Shown: positions 27,104-36,895, numbered from the stretch's first letter. The stretch: DNA of 55,116 nucleotides from Terrilactibacillus tamarindi (GCF_009718825.1 NZ_WNHB01000023.1:1-55116), one strand, 5' to 3'. Numbers and translations: made by a program. Notes: generated by a model from the letters alone, not told the origin.

Positions 27104-27943
27104 CTATTGTTTTTTACTTCTTGTATTTTGTGAAATCCGGTCTAACATAATCGCAATAATCACGATAGCTATACCTGCTTCAAAACCAATATCCGTTCTT
27201 AAAGACGTTACGGCAAAGTTAACGTCAGCACCGAGTCCAGGAGCCCCTACAAGAGATGCTACAACGACCATAGACAATGCTAACATGATGCTTTGATTAA
27301 TCCCTGCCATGATGGTTGGCATAGAAAGAGGCAATTGTACTTTAAATAATTTTTGCATGGTGGTTGAACCAAAGGATTCCGAAGCCTCAATTAAGTCTTC
27401 TGGAACTTGTCTTATCCCTAAATTCGTTAAACGAATGGTTGGCGGTATCGCAAAAATAATGGTTGCTACAACGCCAGGCGCCATCCCTGTACCAAAAAGA
27501 AAGATAGCTGGAATAAGGTAAACAAAAGAAGGCATGGTTTGTAACAAATCAAGTATAGGTGTAATAATACTTTTAAATGTATTATTAATTCCTGCAATGA
27601 TCCCAAGAGGTAACCCGATAATAATAGAGAGAACGACCGATGTTACAACAAGTGAGAAGGTTTGCATGGCATTATGCCAATATCCAAGGTCATAAATTAA
27701 AACAAGACCTATCAAAGTAAATAACGCAACACCCCAACCCCGACGCCAAAAAGCGATGGCCGTGAAAAGAATAATGAATCCAACTGGAGTGATGAATTCA
27801 AATGCTGTGACAAGAAACTCTACAAAACCTGCTAGGCCACTAGCAATTTGACCAAAGAATCCTTCAAAATTATTTGTAATAAATTGGATGAATAGGTCAA
27901 TCCAATGCCCAAGAGGTATTTTTGGCAATAAAGGATCACTCAT
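27104..27943 (-). CDS. opuAB: Glycine betaine ABC transporter permease OpuAB
   Basis: The 279-residue membrane protein has about seven to eight transmembrane segments and the conserved permease-ATPase contact loop ASESFGSTTMQKLFKVQLPLS. It forms the dimeric channel of the OpuA betaine uptake system. The start overlaps the end of opuAA by four bases (ATGA), and opuAC follows after 12 bases. The N-terminal hydrophilic stretch before the first helix is usual for the family. Confidence 0.95.
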   Translation of the reverse strand: MSDPLLPKIPLGHWIDLFIQFITNNFEGFFGQIASGLAGFVEFLVTAFEFITPVGFIILFTAIAFWRRGWGVALFTLIGLVLIYDLGYWHNAMQTFSLVVTSVVLSIIIGLPLGIIAGINNTFKSIITPILDLLQTMPSFVYLIPAIFLFGTGMAPGVVATIIFAIPPTIRLTNLGIRQVPEDLIEASESFGSTTMQKLFKVQLPLSMPTIMAGINQSIMLALSMVVVASLVGAPGLGADVNFAVTSLRTDIGFEAGIAIVIIAIMLDRISQNTRSKKQ

Positions 27944-29142
27944 AATTTCACCCCATTTCCATTTAGAGCATCCTGGTCTCCAGATAAAGCGGCAATTATT
28001 TCAGCACGCTTGACGATTCCTCGAAGTCTGCCCTCATCATCTACCACAGGTAATGGAACAGGCGAATGATTCATATCCTCAAATAAATCGTTTAATAAGG
28101 TATCCAGCTTAACCGTTACAACTTCTTTTACAATTTCTCGGCAGGACTTGCCTGTTTTAGTCGCTTCTAATGCGTCATCAGCGCTTATAATCCCGAGAAA
28201 TTTTTTACCTTTGTCAACGGCATAGATGGAAGAAATCCCTTCATCACGCATAAGTTGCAATGCAACCCTTGGACCACGATCAATAAATATGGTTTCCGGA
28301 CGAATCATTATGTTACTTGCAACAATAACTTTACTCATATCAACGTCCTCTACGAATTGTTCAACATAACGATTGGCTGGATTCATCAAGATTTCTTCAG
28401 GAGTCCCCACTTGAACAATCGAGCCATCTTTCATTAACGCGATCCGATCACCAATTCTCAAAGCCTCATCAAGATCGTGAGTAATAAACACAATCGTCTT
28501 ATGCATGTCGCTTTGTAAGTCTAACAATTCATTTTGCATATCTTTACGGATTAATGGGTCTAGTGCACTAAAAGCTTCATCCATGAGCAAAATATCTGTA
28601 TCACTTGCAAGAGCACGGGCTAATCCAACCCTTTGTTGCATACCACCTGATAGCTCATTAGGGTTCTGATGTTCATAACCTTTTAATCCAACCAGTTCAA
28701 GTGCTTTCGTTGCTTTTTCACGACGCTCATCTTTACTCATACCTTGTATTTCTAGCCCATACTCTGTGTTTTCTAATATGGTTCGATGAGGAAACAAAGC
28801 AAATCGCTGAAAAACCATGCTGATTTTTTTCTGACGAACTTGTCTTAACTCTTGTTTATTCATTTTCGTAATATCTTGACCGTCAATGTGGATTTCACCT
28901 GATGTAGGTTCGATCAAACGGTTTATAAGACGGACTAGTGTGGATTTCCCACTACCAGAAAGCCCCATGATAACGAAAATTTCACCTTCTTTGACGTAAA
29001 AATCAGCTTGGTTGACACCTACGGTCATTCCCGTCTTTTTAAATATCTCAGGCTTTTTTAATCCTTGTTTTAACATATCAACGGCACGTCTTGGATTTTT
29101 TCCGAAGACTTTCGTAATATTTTTAACATCAATCTTGTTCAT
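27940..29142 (-). CDS. opuAA: Glycine betaine ABC transporter ATPase OpuAA
   Basis: This 400-residue ATPase has Walker A GLSGSGKST, signature LSGGMQQRVGLARAL and Walker B ILLMDEAFSALD in the first 250 residues. Two CBS domains (about 275-395) follow; in OpuA-type transporters they sense ionic strength or cyclic di-AMP and switch transport on under osmotic stress. It energises betaine import. It is the first gene of the operon and is preceded by GAGGTGACTA. A gene for a GbsR-like regulator diverges upstream. Confidence 0.96.
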   Translation of the reverse strand: MNKIDVKNITKVFGKNPRRAVDMLKQGLKKPEIFKKTGMTVGVNQADFYVKEGEIFVIMGLSGSGKSTLVRLINRLIEPTSGEIHIDGQDITKMNKQELRQVRQKKISMVFQRFALFPHRTILENTEYGLEIQGMSKDERREKATKALELVGLKGYEHQNPNELSGGMQQRVGLARALASDTDILLMDEAFSALDPLIRKDMQNELLDLQSDMHKTIVFITHDLDEALRIGDRIALMKDGSIVQVGTPEEILMNPANRYVEQFVEDVDMSKVIVASNIMIRPETIFIDRGPRVALQLMRDEGISSIYAVDKGKKFLGIISADDALEATKTGKSCREIVKEVVTVKLDTLLNDLFEDMNHSPVPLPVVDDEGRLRGIVKRAEIIAALSGDQDALNGNGVKL

Positions 29143-29416
29143 TTAGTCACCTCAATTTTTCAAAAAAAAATATCCTTTCTCTATTTTGCTCCAATGTGAT
29201 CGCCTTTATTATTTTAACGTTAGTTAAAACCTAATAGCAAACGATATATACTTTTAAAACAATTCATTTTGTACGTACAGTTTGTACCGTACGTAATTTA
29301 CGTCTTGTTTTCTAAGTAATCCTCCCGATTACTCCATTTTCCGTATCAACTTGATTCTTTCATTATTTCTCAACAATGGGTAAAATAAATCATATGTAAA
29401 ATAACAAAAACGAATA
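29143..29416. promoter_or_regulatory. Divergent opuA / regulator control region with a palindrome
   Basis: The inverted repeat TACGTAC (29272-29278) / GTACGTA (29289-29295), with ten bases between, lies between the divergent opuA operon and the gbsR-like gene. On the minus strand a TTGTTT-N17-TGCTAT promoter is possible just downstream of it. A further half-site-like GTTTGTACC fills the centre. It is a good candidate operator for the adjacent regulator. Confidence 0.5.
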
Positions 29417-29980
29417 ATGGTGGTTATAAAATTGGATAAGAAAACGCTTATGGAATCAGCGAGAGAACGTGTCATTGAAACCATTTCACATAACATGTAT
29501 TTATACGGTGTTACACCTTCAATTGGACGTCTTTATGGGACACTCTTTTTTAATGACAAACCGATGACACTTGATGAGATGAAAGAAGAATTAAAAATGA
29601 GTAAGACAAGTATGAGTACGTCTGTAAGAACGCTAACAGATCTTAATATGGTGGAGAAGGTTTGGAAGAAAGGGATTCGTAAAGATCTTTATGAAGCAAA
29701 AAAGGACTGGTATCAAATTTTTATTGATTTTTTCTCGAACGAGTGGCGTAAGGTGATTTCATTAAATGTGAAAGCCATAAATCAATCTATGCGAGAATTA
29801 AAAACGGTATTAGAAGAAGATCTAACGATTGATGAGAAAGAAACCGTTCTTCATGATTTAGAGAAATTCAACTATGCAATTGAGTACTATAAATGGTTAA
29901 ATCAACTCTTCGATTACTTTGAATCCAATCAGATTTTTGATTTAATCACCAAGCAAGAGATAGAAAAAGAACTGGATTGA
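29417..29980 (+). CDS. GbsR/OpuAR-like transcriptional regulator (MarR-type winged helix)
   Basis: The 187-residue protein resembles the GbsR family, which represses betaine uptake or synthesis genes and responds to choline or betaine. The conserved N-terminal VTPSIGRLYGTLFF and winged-helix MTLDEMKEELKMSKTSMSTSVRTL (split here for length) are clear. C-terminal Trp, Tyr and Phe residues could form the ligand pocket. The ATG at 29417 lacks a ribosome site, while a TTG at 29432 (TTGGATAAG) has GGTGG spaced correctly, so a 182-residue product is as likely. It diverges from opuA, which suggests it controls that operon. Confidence 0.85.
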   Translation: MVVIKLDKKTLMESARERVIETISHNMYLYGVTPSIGRLYGTLFFNDKPMTLDEMKEELKMSKTSMSTSVRTLTDLNMVEKVWKKGIRKDLYEAKKDWYQIFIDFFSNEWRKVISLNVKAINQSMRELKTVLEEDLTIDEKETVLHDLEKFNYAIEYYKWLNQLFDYFESNQIFDLITKQEIEKELD

Positions 29981-29983
29981 ATA

Positions 29984-30016
29984 AACCCTCAAGCTTTTTT
30001 GCTTGAGGGTTTTTGC
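29984..30016 (+). terminator. Intrinsic terminator of the GbsR-like gene
   Basis: AACCCTCAAGC (29984-29994) pairs with GCTTGAGGGTT (30001-30011), followed by TTTGC. Confidence 0.9.
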
Positions 30017-30072
30017 TTCAATCAAAACCTTAACTTAGAAATCGACCGTTTTTTAGTCAAAATGCTAGAACA

Positions 30073-31509
30073 TCATGACTGATGTAAAAATTTTTTAACC
30101 CAATCAACATAGGCTGACCGATCATATTCACGATACACTGTTCCGGATAGCCTTGCTGAATCACCAAAGAAAAAGCGTTCGTACAAAGTCTGTCTCCCAC
30201 CAAAGGCACTGATACACAGATCACTGGCTAATCGAAATAACTTGACTCTTTCATATCCTTTCAGCGTGGCTGATTGCAGATAGTTATTTAATTCGTTTTG
30301 ATTTATTGAATGAAAATCTCGTTCTGTCGGAATGGAAACTAACCCGCTTGCACCAATCAACTGCATGATTTCAATAAATCTCGGATAAATTTTTGGAAAA
30401 TAAGCCATAGCCGCATAAAGAGGGTTACGATCTGGTACCATAAATCCCCATTGATCTCGAGATGCACTTGTTTCAGATGAAATTAAAAACCCTTTTAATG
30501 TCTCTAGAGCCATCACCACTTCTACAATCTTCTCTTGTATATGTTGATATTCTCCTATATTAATTGTATCAACGATTGATTGAAGAACGCCTAAAACAAA
30601 TTCAGTTTTTACCACATTTTTTGTTGTAACTTGATGGATTTGATAGGGAAAAAATCCACTTTCACTATAAAGGAGGCTCGCAGAAAAAGGGTCACCATAA
30701 ATAAAAACTCGTTCCCAAGGAACTTCACAATGATCAAAGACAACTACGGCATCCATTTCATCAAACCTTGCGCTAAGCGGATGATCGTATTCATCATGCC
30801 TGTAATCAAAAGACTCGCGACATAGAAATTTTAATCCAGGTAAATTTGATGGAATGGCGAAAGCATAACATAGTGATGTATCAACTTGATTTCCACCAGG
30901 AGGAAATACAAGAATTTCATCTGTTATGCCTCCTTGCGTTGCCAATAATCTTGCTCCTTGAACGATAATTCCATTTTCATTTTTATCTATGACACGAGCT
31001 GAAATGTCCTCATTCGAATTATCCATATAATTTGACGATCGATTCACTTGGGGGTTAATAAACGTATGTGTTAATGACAAATCATTCTCTCTGCAATATT
31101 CATAGTACTTGACAAAATTTCCCTTACCTTTTGGATCAGAAAACAAGTCCGATGCAGCAGAAAAACTCATTAGCACCGTATTCATATAATCTGGAGAACG
31201 ACCCATCATGCCGGCACTTTGTCTTGCCCAAGTTTCAATCATTTTGCGCCTTTTTTCAAGGTCTTTGCGTGTTTTTGGTTGTAGAAACGACATTCCTACT
31301 CGTTCATTTGTTTTTGGAGATAAATACGTCATGATATCAATCATGTCTTTTCGACATTGTAAATCATAAAGTGAGGCTTGACTTTTCATAATGCCTTTAA
31401 ATGATGAATGTTCAGAAATATTACCAGTCACTTTTTGACCATTAATCCAAACATTGGATTTTAAATGATCAATTCGATTGATGTACTGTTGACCATTCAC
31501 ACAAGGCAT
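30073..31509 (-). CDS. HpaB-family FADH2-dependent monooxygenase (4-hydroxyphenylacetate 3-hydroxylase-like, YoaI type)
   Basis: The 478-residue protein belongs to the HpaB/PvcC oxygenase family with an acyl-CoA-dehydrogenase-like fold. It uses reduced FAD and O2 to hydroxylate a phenol. Family segments include WARQSAGMMGRSPDYMN, the LSLTHTFINPQVNRS segment, ARVIDKNENGIIVQGARLLAT, FDHCEVPWERVFIYGD and FGGRQTLYERFFFGD. No HpaC-type flavin reductase is adjacent, so reduced flavin must come from elsewhere. AGAGGTG precedes the ATG. The gene is not in an obvious operon. Substrate (4-hydroxyphenylacetate, other phenol or halophenol) is undetermined. Confidence 0.88.
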   Translation of the reverse strand: MPCVNGQQYINRIDHLKSNVWINGQKVTGNISEHSSFKGIMKSQASLYDLQCRKDMIDIMTYLSPKTNERVGMSFLQPKTRKDLEKRRKMIETWARQSAGMMGRSPDYMNTVLMSFSAASDLFSDPKGKGNFVKYYEYCRENDLSLTHTFINPQVNRSSNYMDNSNEDISARVIDKNENGIIVQGARLLATQGGITDEILVFPPGGNQVDTSLCYAFAIPSNLPGLKFLCRESFDYRHDEYDHPLSARFDEMDAVVVFDHCEVPWERVFIYGDPFSASLLYSESGFFPYQIHQVTTKNVVKTEFVLGVLQSIVDTINIGEYQHIQEKIVEVVMALETLKGFLISSETSASRDQWGFMVPDRNPLYAAMAYFPKIYPRFIEIMQLIGASGLVSIPTERDFHSINQNELNNYLQSATLKGYERVKLFRLASDLCISAFGGRQTLYERFFFGDSARLSGTVYREYDRSAYVDWVKKFLHQS

Positions 31510-31627
31510 AGTGACACCTCTTTTGTCATTTTATATTAATGTATATGCTAGACGTTGTGAAGTTATTTACATGGATTAATCAAAAATAACGGTTTATTTT
31601 TACTCCAATCCAGCCATAGCTTGGGAT

Positions 31628-32281
31628 TCATTCTTTCCTATTTTGAAAAAGCGAAACAAACTCGTCAACATGTGTCCAGATATAATCTGGTTTTGTTTCA
31701 AAGTGATCTGATTGATAGGTATCTAACCAGTGAACCCCAGCAGTCGTCACATTGGCCCGTTTTCCAGCTTGAATATCGGCCATACTGTCACCAATGAAGA
31801 TCATTTCTTGCGGAGTAGACCCGAGTTCTTTCATAACTTTTAACAGACCTTCTGGATGTGGTTTAGGATGTTGGACTTCATCGCCAGTTATCACCACATC
31901 AAAAAAATGAGATAAACCGCACAAAGTACTGGAAATAGCAAAAGCTCTCCGGCTTTTCCCTGTCATGACGCCTAATTTTATCCCCTTATATTTTAAATAG
32001 TGGAGCATTCGTTCAATATCTTCATTATGGTCAACAAATGAATCATGATCTTGTTCATATAATCGATAATACATCTCAACAGCCAAATCGAATTTGTCCT
32101 TATTTTTTAGATGATTTTTAATGATTCCATCTTCTGTAGGGCCAAACATGTCAATCAGCTCATGATTACTGTATGTTTGATTATCATATTTCTCAAAAAC
32201 GGCTTTTAAACAATGAAAGGTTAACGGTAAGGTATCTGCCAATGTTCCATCAAAATCAAAGCAAATGGTTTTCCATGTCAT
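31628..32281 (-). CDS. HAD-superfamily phosphatase (PpaX/Gph-like)
   Basis: The 217-residue protein has the HAD motifs: nucleophile in CFDFDGTLADT (residues 6-16), motif II in GVMTGKSRRAF, and the motif IV region IFIGDSMADIQAGKRAN. The cap between motif I and II is the helical type of phosphoglycolate phosphatases and PpaX-like pyrophosphatases. It should hydrolyse a small phosphoester in the cytoplasm; the substrate is unknown. A TTG at 32299 is in frame, but AAGGAAGG is spaced for ATG 32281. It follows the Nudix gene after about 33 bases, so the two are probably co-transcribed. Confidence 0.88.
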   Translation of the reverse strand: MTWKTICFDFDGTLADTLPLTFHCLKAVFEKYDNQTYSNHELIDMFGPTEDGIIKNHLKNKDKFDLAVEMYYRLYEQDHDSFVDHNEDIERMLHYLKYKGIKLGVMTGKSRRAFAISSTLCGLSHFFDVVITGDEVQHPKPHPEGLLKVMKELGSTPQEMIFIGDSMADIQAGKRANVTTAGVHWLDTYQSDHFETKPDYIWTHVDEFVSLFQNRKE

Positions 32282-32314
32282 ATCGATCCTTCCTTTCAAT
32301 ATAATATAAAGAAA

Positions 32315-32920
32315 TTAAGAACGTTTCTTACATACCTGTATAATATGGTAAAAATAGTTATTGTCATGAGGACAAAATGAGGATTTTGTCACCTTTTTCT
32401 GAAACAACCCATCTTTCGTTAATTCTAGCATTGGAATTTCAGTTTTCTCGTTTTTTATTAATTGCTCAAATAGATCGATATCCACTTTTGCAATACTGTC
32501 AACTTCATCTCCGACATTTAACAAGTTTAACCGATGTTGAGTCAAGTTCATGAAAAAAAGATGGCAAATCTCTCTGTCAATAAACGAATCTAGCTGAATC
32601 GTTTCTTTAAAATCAGAATCATAGATCAGATCTTTTCCTTGCAGGATGACACCTAATTCCTCTTGAAGTTCGCGCAATCCTGCTTCAATCACTTTTTCAT
32701 CATGGTCAATATGGCCAGCACACGTAATATCATATAAATTTGGAAAATCCTTCTTATTATGAGACCTTTTCTGAAAATATAGATTTATCTGTTCATGATC
32801 TGTTTCAAAAAACCAGCAATGGAAGGTCTCATGCCAATCACCATCTAGATGAACTTGATCACGTTCCTTAATCCCAATGTTTATTCCATCATCATTGAAT
32901 ATCGTTAACCATTCTGACAT
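32315..32920 (-). CDS. Nudix hydrolase
   Basis: The 201-residue protein carries a complete Nudix box GHIDHDEKVIEAGLRELQEE followed by LGV, the Mg2+ site for cleaving nucleoside diphosphate-linked substrates. The N-terminal DDGINIGIKERDQVHLDGDWHE resembles isopentenyl-diphosphate isomerase-like Nudix enzymes (YfcD group), which are general diphosphatases rather than isomerases. AGAAGG precedes the ATG at 32920. It forms a two-gene unit with the HAD phosphatase downstream; the pair could clean up damaged nucleotides or cofactors, but this is inference. Confidence 0.87.
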   Translation of the reverse strand: MSEWLTIFNDDGINIGIKERDQVHLDGDWHETFHCWFFETDHEQINLYFQKRSHNKKDFPNLYDITCAGHIDHDEKVIEAGLRELQEELGVILQGKDLIYDSDFKETIQLDSFIDREICHLFFMNLTQHRLNLLNVGDEVDSIAKVDIDLFEQLIKNEKTEIPMLELTKDGLFQKKVTKSSFCPHDNNYFYHIIQVCKKRS

Positions 32921-32990
32921 AGAAGACCTTCTCTCATAATTTATATATGTACCATTCCCTACTCACTTCATTATACATAATCTTCTTATA

Positions 32991-33145
32991 GAGGTTGTTC
33001 AAAAAAGCACCAAATGATAAGCTACGAATCTCGGACGCTTACTTGTTTTTCCAGTCCTCATGTAGTAAAAACCTACATTCCGGTCCTCAAAACAGCGCCG
33101 CCTTGATCTTCTTGCTTCTAATTTGTCACCTTTTTGAACACGCAC
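32991..33145. repeat. Non-coding element with inverted termini, MITE-like
   Basis: A 150-base stretch begins with GTTCAAAAAAGCACCAAAT (32997-33015) and ends with ATTTGTCACCTTTTTGAAC (33121-33139); these are 15/19 complementary. Inside, ATGTAG (33059-33064) and CTACAT (33073-33078) form a hairpin flanked by AGTCCTC and GGTCCTC. There is no open frame. The sequence is more GC-rich and ordered than the flanks. It looks like an intergenic repeat common in related Bacillales, but copy number cannot be seen from one window. Confidence 0.5.
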
Positions 33146-33223
33146 TTACTTATATATAGTTTTAAAAATACTCATTAGGGAATGAACTAATTACACAACG
33201 ACCAACGAAGGAGAGTAGTTTTA

Positions 33224-34438
33224 ATGCAAAAGAAAATAGATTTTCAGAACCAAGACTGGCTTAAGAGTCATATTTTCGATATTTTGAAATTTTATTATCC
33301 AATTTGTATTGATAAAGAAAATGGCGGATATTATAGTTGCTATTATGATGATGGGGATTTATGCCCAGATCCACAAAAAACGCTTGTCGGTACATGCCGA
33401 TTCATTTATAACTTCAGTGTCGGCTATATCCTTAGTGGCGAATCTTGGTGCCGTGACGCTGCATTACATGGACTCGATTTCTTACAAAATCATTTACTAG
33501 ATAGAAAAAACGGTGGATACTATTGGATTCTTGAAGGAACAAAAATCAAAGATAGTCGCAAGTACACGTATGGTCACGCCTTTGCCTTGTTAGCAGCAAC
33601 AAAAGCACTTGAAGCAGGCTTTGATTTTGCAAGGCCAATGATAAATACTATTTACCTTACATTAGAGGACCATTTATTTCAATCAGAATACGGTCTCTAT
33701 AACGATGGCCTAACGGAAGATTGGAAAAAATTATCGACATATCGTGGTCAAAACGGAAATATGCATATGTGCGAGGCGCTCATATCGGCCTATGAAATAA
33801 CGAAAGAGGAGAAGTACTTATCAAGAGCCCTCCTACTTGCTAAAAATGTAACCATGCATTTAGCTTCTCAAACAGATGACATGATCTGGGAGAACTATCA
33901 TTCAGATTGGACGGTTGATTGGAACTATAATAAATTTAATACAAAAAATGATGAAATAAGATCTTTTGGATTCATTGCCGGACATTCCATCGAATGGAGT
34001 AAATTACTCGTTATGCTTGAACGCTATGCTCCTGAATCTTGGATATTACCAAAAGCAGAACAGTTATATCGACTCGGAATGAGTAAGGGATGGGACAACA
34101 CATTTGGTGGTCTTTACTATTCTCTCTATCAAAACCAACCCATTGATACAGATAAATATTATTGGGTACAGGCGGAAGCGATTGGAGCTTCAGCTTTACT
34201 TGCTGTAAGAACCGGAAACGATCAATATTGGGCCAATTATAACGTTATTTTCAACTATGCATGGAACTATTTTGTAGATCATGAATTTGGCGGTTGGTTT
34301 GCTACACTAAGTCGGGATAATAAAAAGTTATCAAATATTAAAAGCTCTGTATTAAAAGCGGATTATCATCCTATAGAAAATTGCTTTGAAACCATTCGAG
34401 CTTTACGACAAACTCCTATAAAAAATGCCTTACCCTAA
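33224..34438 (+). CDS. AGE-family sugar epimerase/isomerase (mannose isomerase-like)
   Basis: The 404-residue protein has the (alpha/alpha)6-barrel fold of the N-acylglucosamine 2-epimerase family. Conserved pieces are NGGYYSCYYDDG, LVGTCRFIYNFSVGY, YTYGHAFALLA, RGQNGNMHMCEALISAYE, the GFIAGHSIEWSKLL segment, YYWVQAEAIGAS and the C-terminal DYHPIENCFETIRAL. The histidines in HMCEA, GHSIEW and DYHPIEN correspond to the acid/base residues. The family includes D-mannose isomerase, cellobiose 2-epimerase and YihS; the closest pattern is the mannose isomerase/YihS group. AAGGAGAG precedes the ATG. It is monocistronic, with a terminator directly after it. Confidence 0.87.
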   Translation: MQKKIDFQNQDWLKSHIFDILKFYYPICIDKENGGYYSCYYDDGDLCPDPQKTLVGTCRFIYNFSVGYILSGESWCRDAALHGLDFLQNHLLDRKNGGYYWILEGTKIKDSRKYTYGHAFALLAATKALEAGFDFARPMINTIYLTLEDHLFQSEYGLYNDGLTEDWKKLSTYRGQNGNMHMCEALISAYEITKEEKYLSRALLLAKNVTMHLASQTDDMIWENYHSDWTVDWNYNKFNTKNDEIRSFGFIAGHSIEWSKLLVMLERYAPESWILPKAEQLYRLGMSKGWDNTFGGLYYSLYQNQPIDTDKYYWVQAEAIGASALLAVRTGNDQYWANYNVIFNYAWNYFVDHEFGGWFATLSRDNKKLSNIKSSVLKADYHPIENCFETIRALRQTPIKNALP

Positions 34439-34460
34439 ATTTTAGGATAGGCATTTTTTA
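34423..34460. terminator. Bidirectional terminator after the AGE epimerase
   Basis: AAATGCCTTACCCTAAA (34423-34439) pairs with TTTAGGATAGGCATTT (34441-34456), with T runs on both strands. It contains the epimerase stop codon and also serves the convergent YyaL-like gene. Confidence 0.8.
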
Positions 34461-34511
34461 GTTCTTAAAGGTTTCTCTTCTTAGCAAAAACCGGGTATAC
34501 GAGGTTGTTTA

Positions 34512-36554
34512 TTAAAATTGAGTGATTATTTTATTAACATCATTTGTTGGTGCCTGGCATTGATAATTTTCACATAAATAGTAAGTTGTTCGATCACTGA
34601 TTGCTTTATATGCCTGATAATCGGAATTTAACCTGGTTAGTTCTTCCTCCGTTCCTGAAATGACAACCACATTCGGTAAAAATAATTGGCCTAATTTCAA
34701 CTCATTGTTATTAATTTGACGACTTGCTCCTTCAACAATTACGAGTTCTTTAGGTTCTGCATGTGGCTGAAGAATACTGGAAAGGAAAAACGTATACCCC
34801 ATCGGATATGATGCGACTTGATCAGAAAAAGCCTGACCAGAACGATTCATATGGTGTTCATATATTGGGTTTCCTAATCGTCTTGATAATCGATATAATA
34901 CATAACAGGCAACACTATTTCCAGATGGGATAGCACCGTCGTAAACTTCCTTGGTTTTCAAAATTAAATCTGGCGTTGATATATTTTTAAGATAGAAACC
35001 ACCCTGTTCTTTATCCTCAAATTTTTGAATCATCTCATCTACATAATGACGCATCTTTTCAAGATATACCACATGGTAAGTGGCATCATATAAGGTATCG
35101 CATGCCCAAGCCAAAAAGGCATAGTCATCTAAGTAGGCGTTATGTTTTATCTCACCCAATCGGTATCTAGCCATTAACTCTCCATCTTTCGTTAAAGTAG
35201 ACTCGATAAACTCAAACGCATTTTCCGCTAAATTTATAAAATGTTCCTCTTTGAATACTTGTCCCGCTTTAGCTAAGGCCACAATCATTAGTGCATTCCA
35301 AGATGTTAATATTTTATCGTCTTTATGCGGATGGATTCGTTTATTTCGATGACTTAATAAAATGTCTTTTACTTCAGTTAAAATGTTCGACATCTCTTCC
35401 TCTGATAGTTTAAATGTATCCATGACTTCGTCTAAATTGACGTCGATTTGGTTTGGAATGCTTTTCCCTTCAAAATTCCCTTCTTCAGTAATATCGTATG
35501 CTGCACAAAACACTTCACCAAGGTTATCCCCTAAGACATCTAATACTTCTAATGGTGACCAAACATAATATTTTCCTTCGACCCCTTCTGAATCTGCATC
35601 TTCTGCACAATAAAATCCACCCTTTTCGTCTAAGAGCTCTCTTTCCACATAATGAATAGTTTCATATACAATCTCTTTGAAAATTGGATCCTTTGTTAAT
35701 ACATAGGCTTCTGTATAACTGAGAGTAATAAGAGCTTGATCATATAACATTTTCTCAAAGTGAGGCACAAGCCATTTTTTATCTACAGAGTATCGTGCAA
35801 ATCCACCGCCAATATGATCTCGGATGCCCCCTTTTGCCATGCTATGTAACGTCTTTGTTACCATTTTCAGGGCTGATTCGTTTTTGGTCCAATGAAAAAA
35901 GCGAAGTAAAAAAGTAAGTTGATGAGGTGAAGGAAATTTCGGTTCAGAACCAAAACCACCATAAGAAGTATCAAATGATCTTAACAATTGTTCGAAAGTT
36001 TGTTGAAAAATATCTATTGAAAGCTTATTTTCATTTGCTGACTGTTGAGATAGTCCCTCGACAATAGACAGACCCACATCTTGAATTTTTTGCGGATCTT
36101 CTTGATACTGTTTTGATAGGGAAAGTAAAACATCTTTAAAACTTGGTATTCCACCCATGGACGTTTTAGGAAAATAGGTTCCTGCGTAGAATGGTTTTTG
36201 ATCTGGTGTGATGAATACATTTAACGGCCAACCGCCATGTCCTGTTAATGCTTGGCAAACCGTCATATAAACAGCATCAATGTCCGGCCGTTCTTCACGG
36301 TCGACCTTTATCGCAACATAATGCTCATTTATGATCTGGGCTGTGTCTACGTCTTCAAATGATTCATGGGCCATGACGTGACACCAATGGCAAGTTGAGT
36401 ATCCAATACTTACCAATAACGGTTTATTTTCACTTCTTGCCTTTTCAAATGCTTCTTCTCCCCATGGATACCAGTCAACTGGGTTGTAGGCGTGTTGAAG
36501 CAGATACGGGGATTTTTCATTGATTAATCGATTGGGTTCTTGTTTAGATGTCAT
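34512..36554 (-). CDS. yyaL: YyaL-like thioredoxin-domain protein (DUF255/SPATA20 family)
   Basis: The 680-residue protein has an N-terminal thioredoxin-like DUF255 domain with STCHWCHVM (residues about 54-62) and a C-terminal (alpha/alpha)6-barrel domain related to AGE epimerases (about 260-600). The conserved start [28 protein letters not shown] is typical (given in part). Members are cytoplasmic and of unknown biochemical activity. The C-terminal barrel resembles sugar epimerases or glycosidases. It converges on the AGE epimerase gene; the related folds are probably coincidence. AGGAGGTGATG precedes the start. Confidence 0.93.
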   Translation of the reverse strand: MTSKQEPNRLINEKSPYLLQHAYNPVDWYPWGEEAFEKARSENKPLLVSIGYSTCHWCHVMAHESFEDVDTAQIINEHYVAIKVDREERPDIDAVYMTVCQALTGHGGWPLNVFITPDQKPFYAGTYFPKTSMGGIPSFKDVLLSLSKQYQEDPQKIQDVGLSIVEGLSQQSANENKLSIDIFQQTFEQLLRSFDTSYGGFGSEPKFPSPHQLTFLLRFFHWTKNESALKMVTKTLHSMAKGGIRDHIGGGFARYSVDKKWLVPHFEKMLYDQALITLSYTEAYVLTKDPIFKEIVYETIHYVERELLDEKGGFYCAEDADSEGVEGKYYVWSPLEVLDVLGDNLGEVFCAAYDITEEGNFEGKSIPNQIDVNLDEVMDTFKLSEEEMSNILTEVKDILLSHRNKRIHPHKDDKILTSWNALMIVALAKAGQVFKEEHFINLAENAFEFIESTLTKDGELMARYRLGEIKHNAYLDDYAFLAWACDTLYDATYHVVYLEKMRHYVDEMIQKFEDKEQGGFYLKNISTPDLILKTKEVYDGAIPSGNSVACYVLYRLSRRLGNPIYEHHMNRSGQAFSDQVASYPMGYTFFLSSILQPHAEPKELVIVEGASRQINNNELKLGQLFLPNVVVISGTEEELTRLNSDYQAYKAISDRTTYYLCENYQCQAPTNDVNKIITQF

Positions 36555-36671
36555 TAGGCATCACCTCCTTATTTTTATTTATTCAATTTAAGTTTACCCA
36601 AAAGACATGAAAGACACTAACATTAAATGTGATATAATTTTCACAAATAATTACTTAAGGAAGGAACAAAT

Positions 36672-36895
36672 ATGGGTATTTCAAAATGGGATTTATTCAA
36701 GCAAATAGATAATATGCCAGTCGAAAAATATCATAAAATCAAAGAGTACTTAGATAAATTAAACAAACAACAAAATGAAGAGGTTGTTTTAGACAAGGAA
36801 TCTAAACAAAACATGGAAAAATCAATAGAAGAGTTTCAAAAGGAGAACACCTAACTTTTGATGAAATATTTGAGGACGGTAGGAATAATGTTTGA
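36672..36895 (+). pseudogene. RelB/Phd-like antitoxin, frameshifted
   Basis: An ORF from ATG 36672 (GGAAGG ahead) gives 60 residues rich in Lys and Glu. In the next frame the sequence continues as GEHLTFDEIFEDGRNNV and stops at TGA 36893-36895, overlapping the ATG of a RelE-like frame (ATGTTTGA). GEHLTFDEIF is the usual tail of small antitoxins. A single missing A in the CAAAAGG run at about 36836-36842 would join the frames into a 74-residue antitoxin. A 60-residue truncated protein may still be made. Confidence 0.6.
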
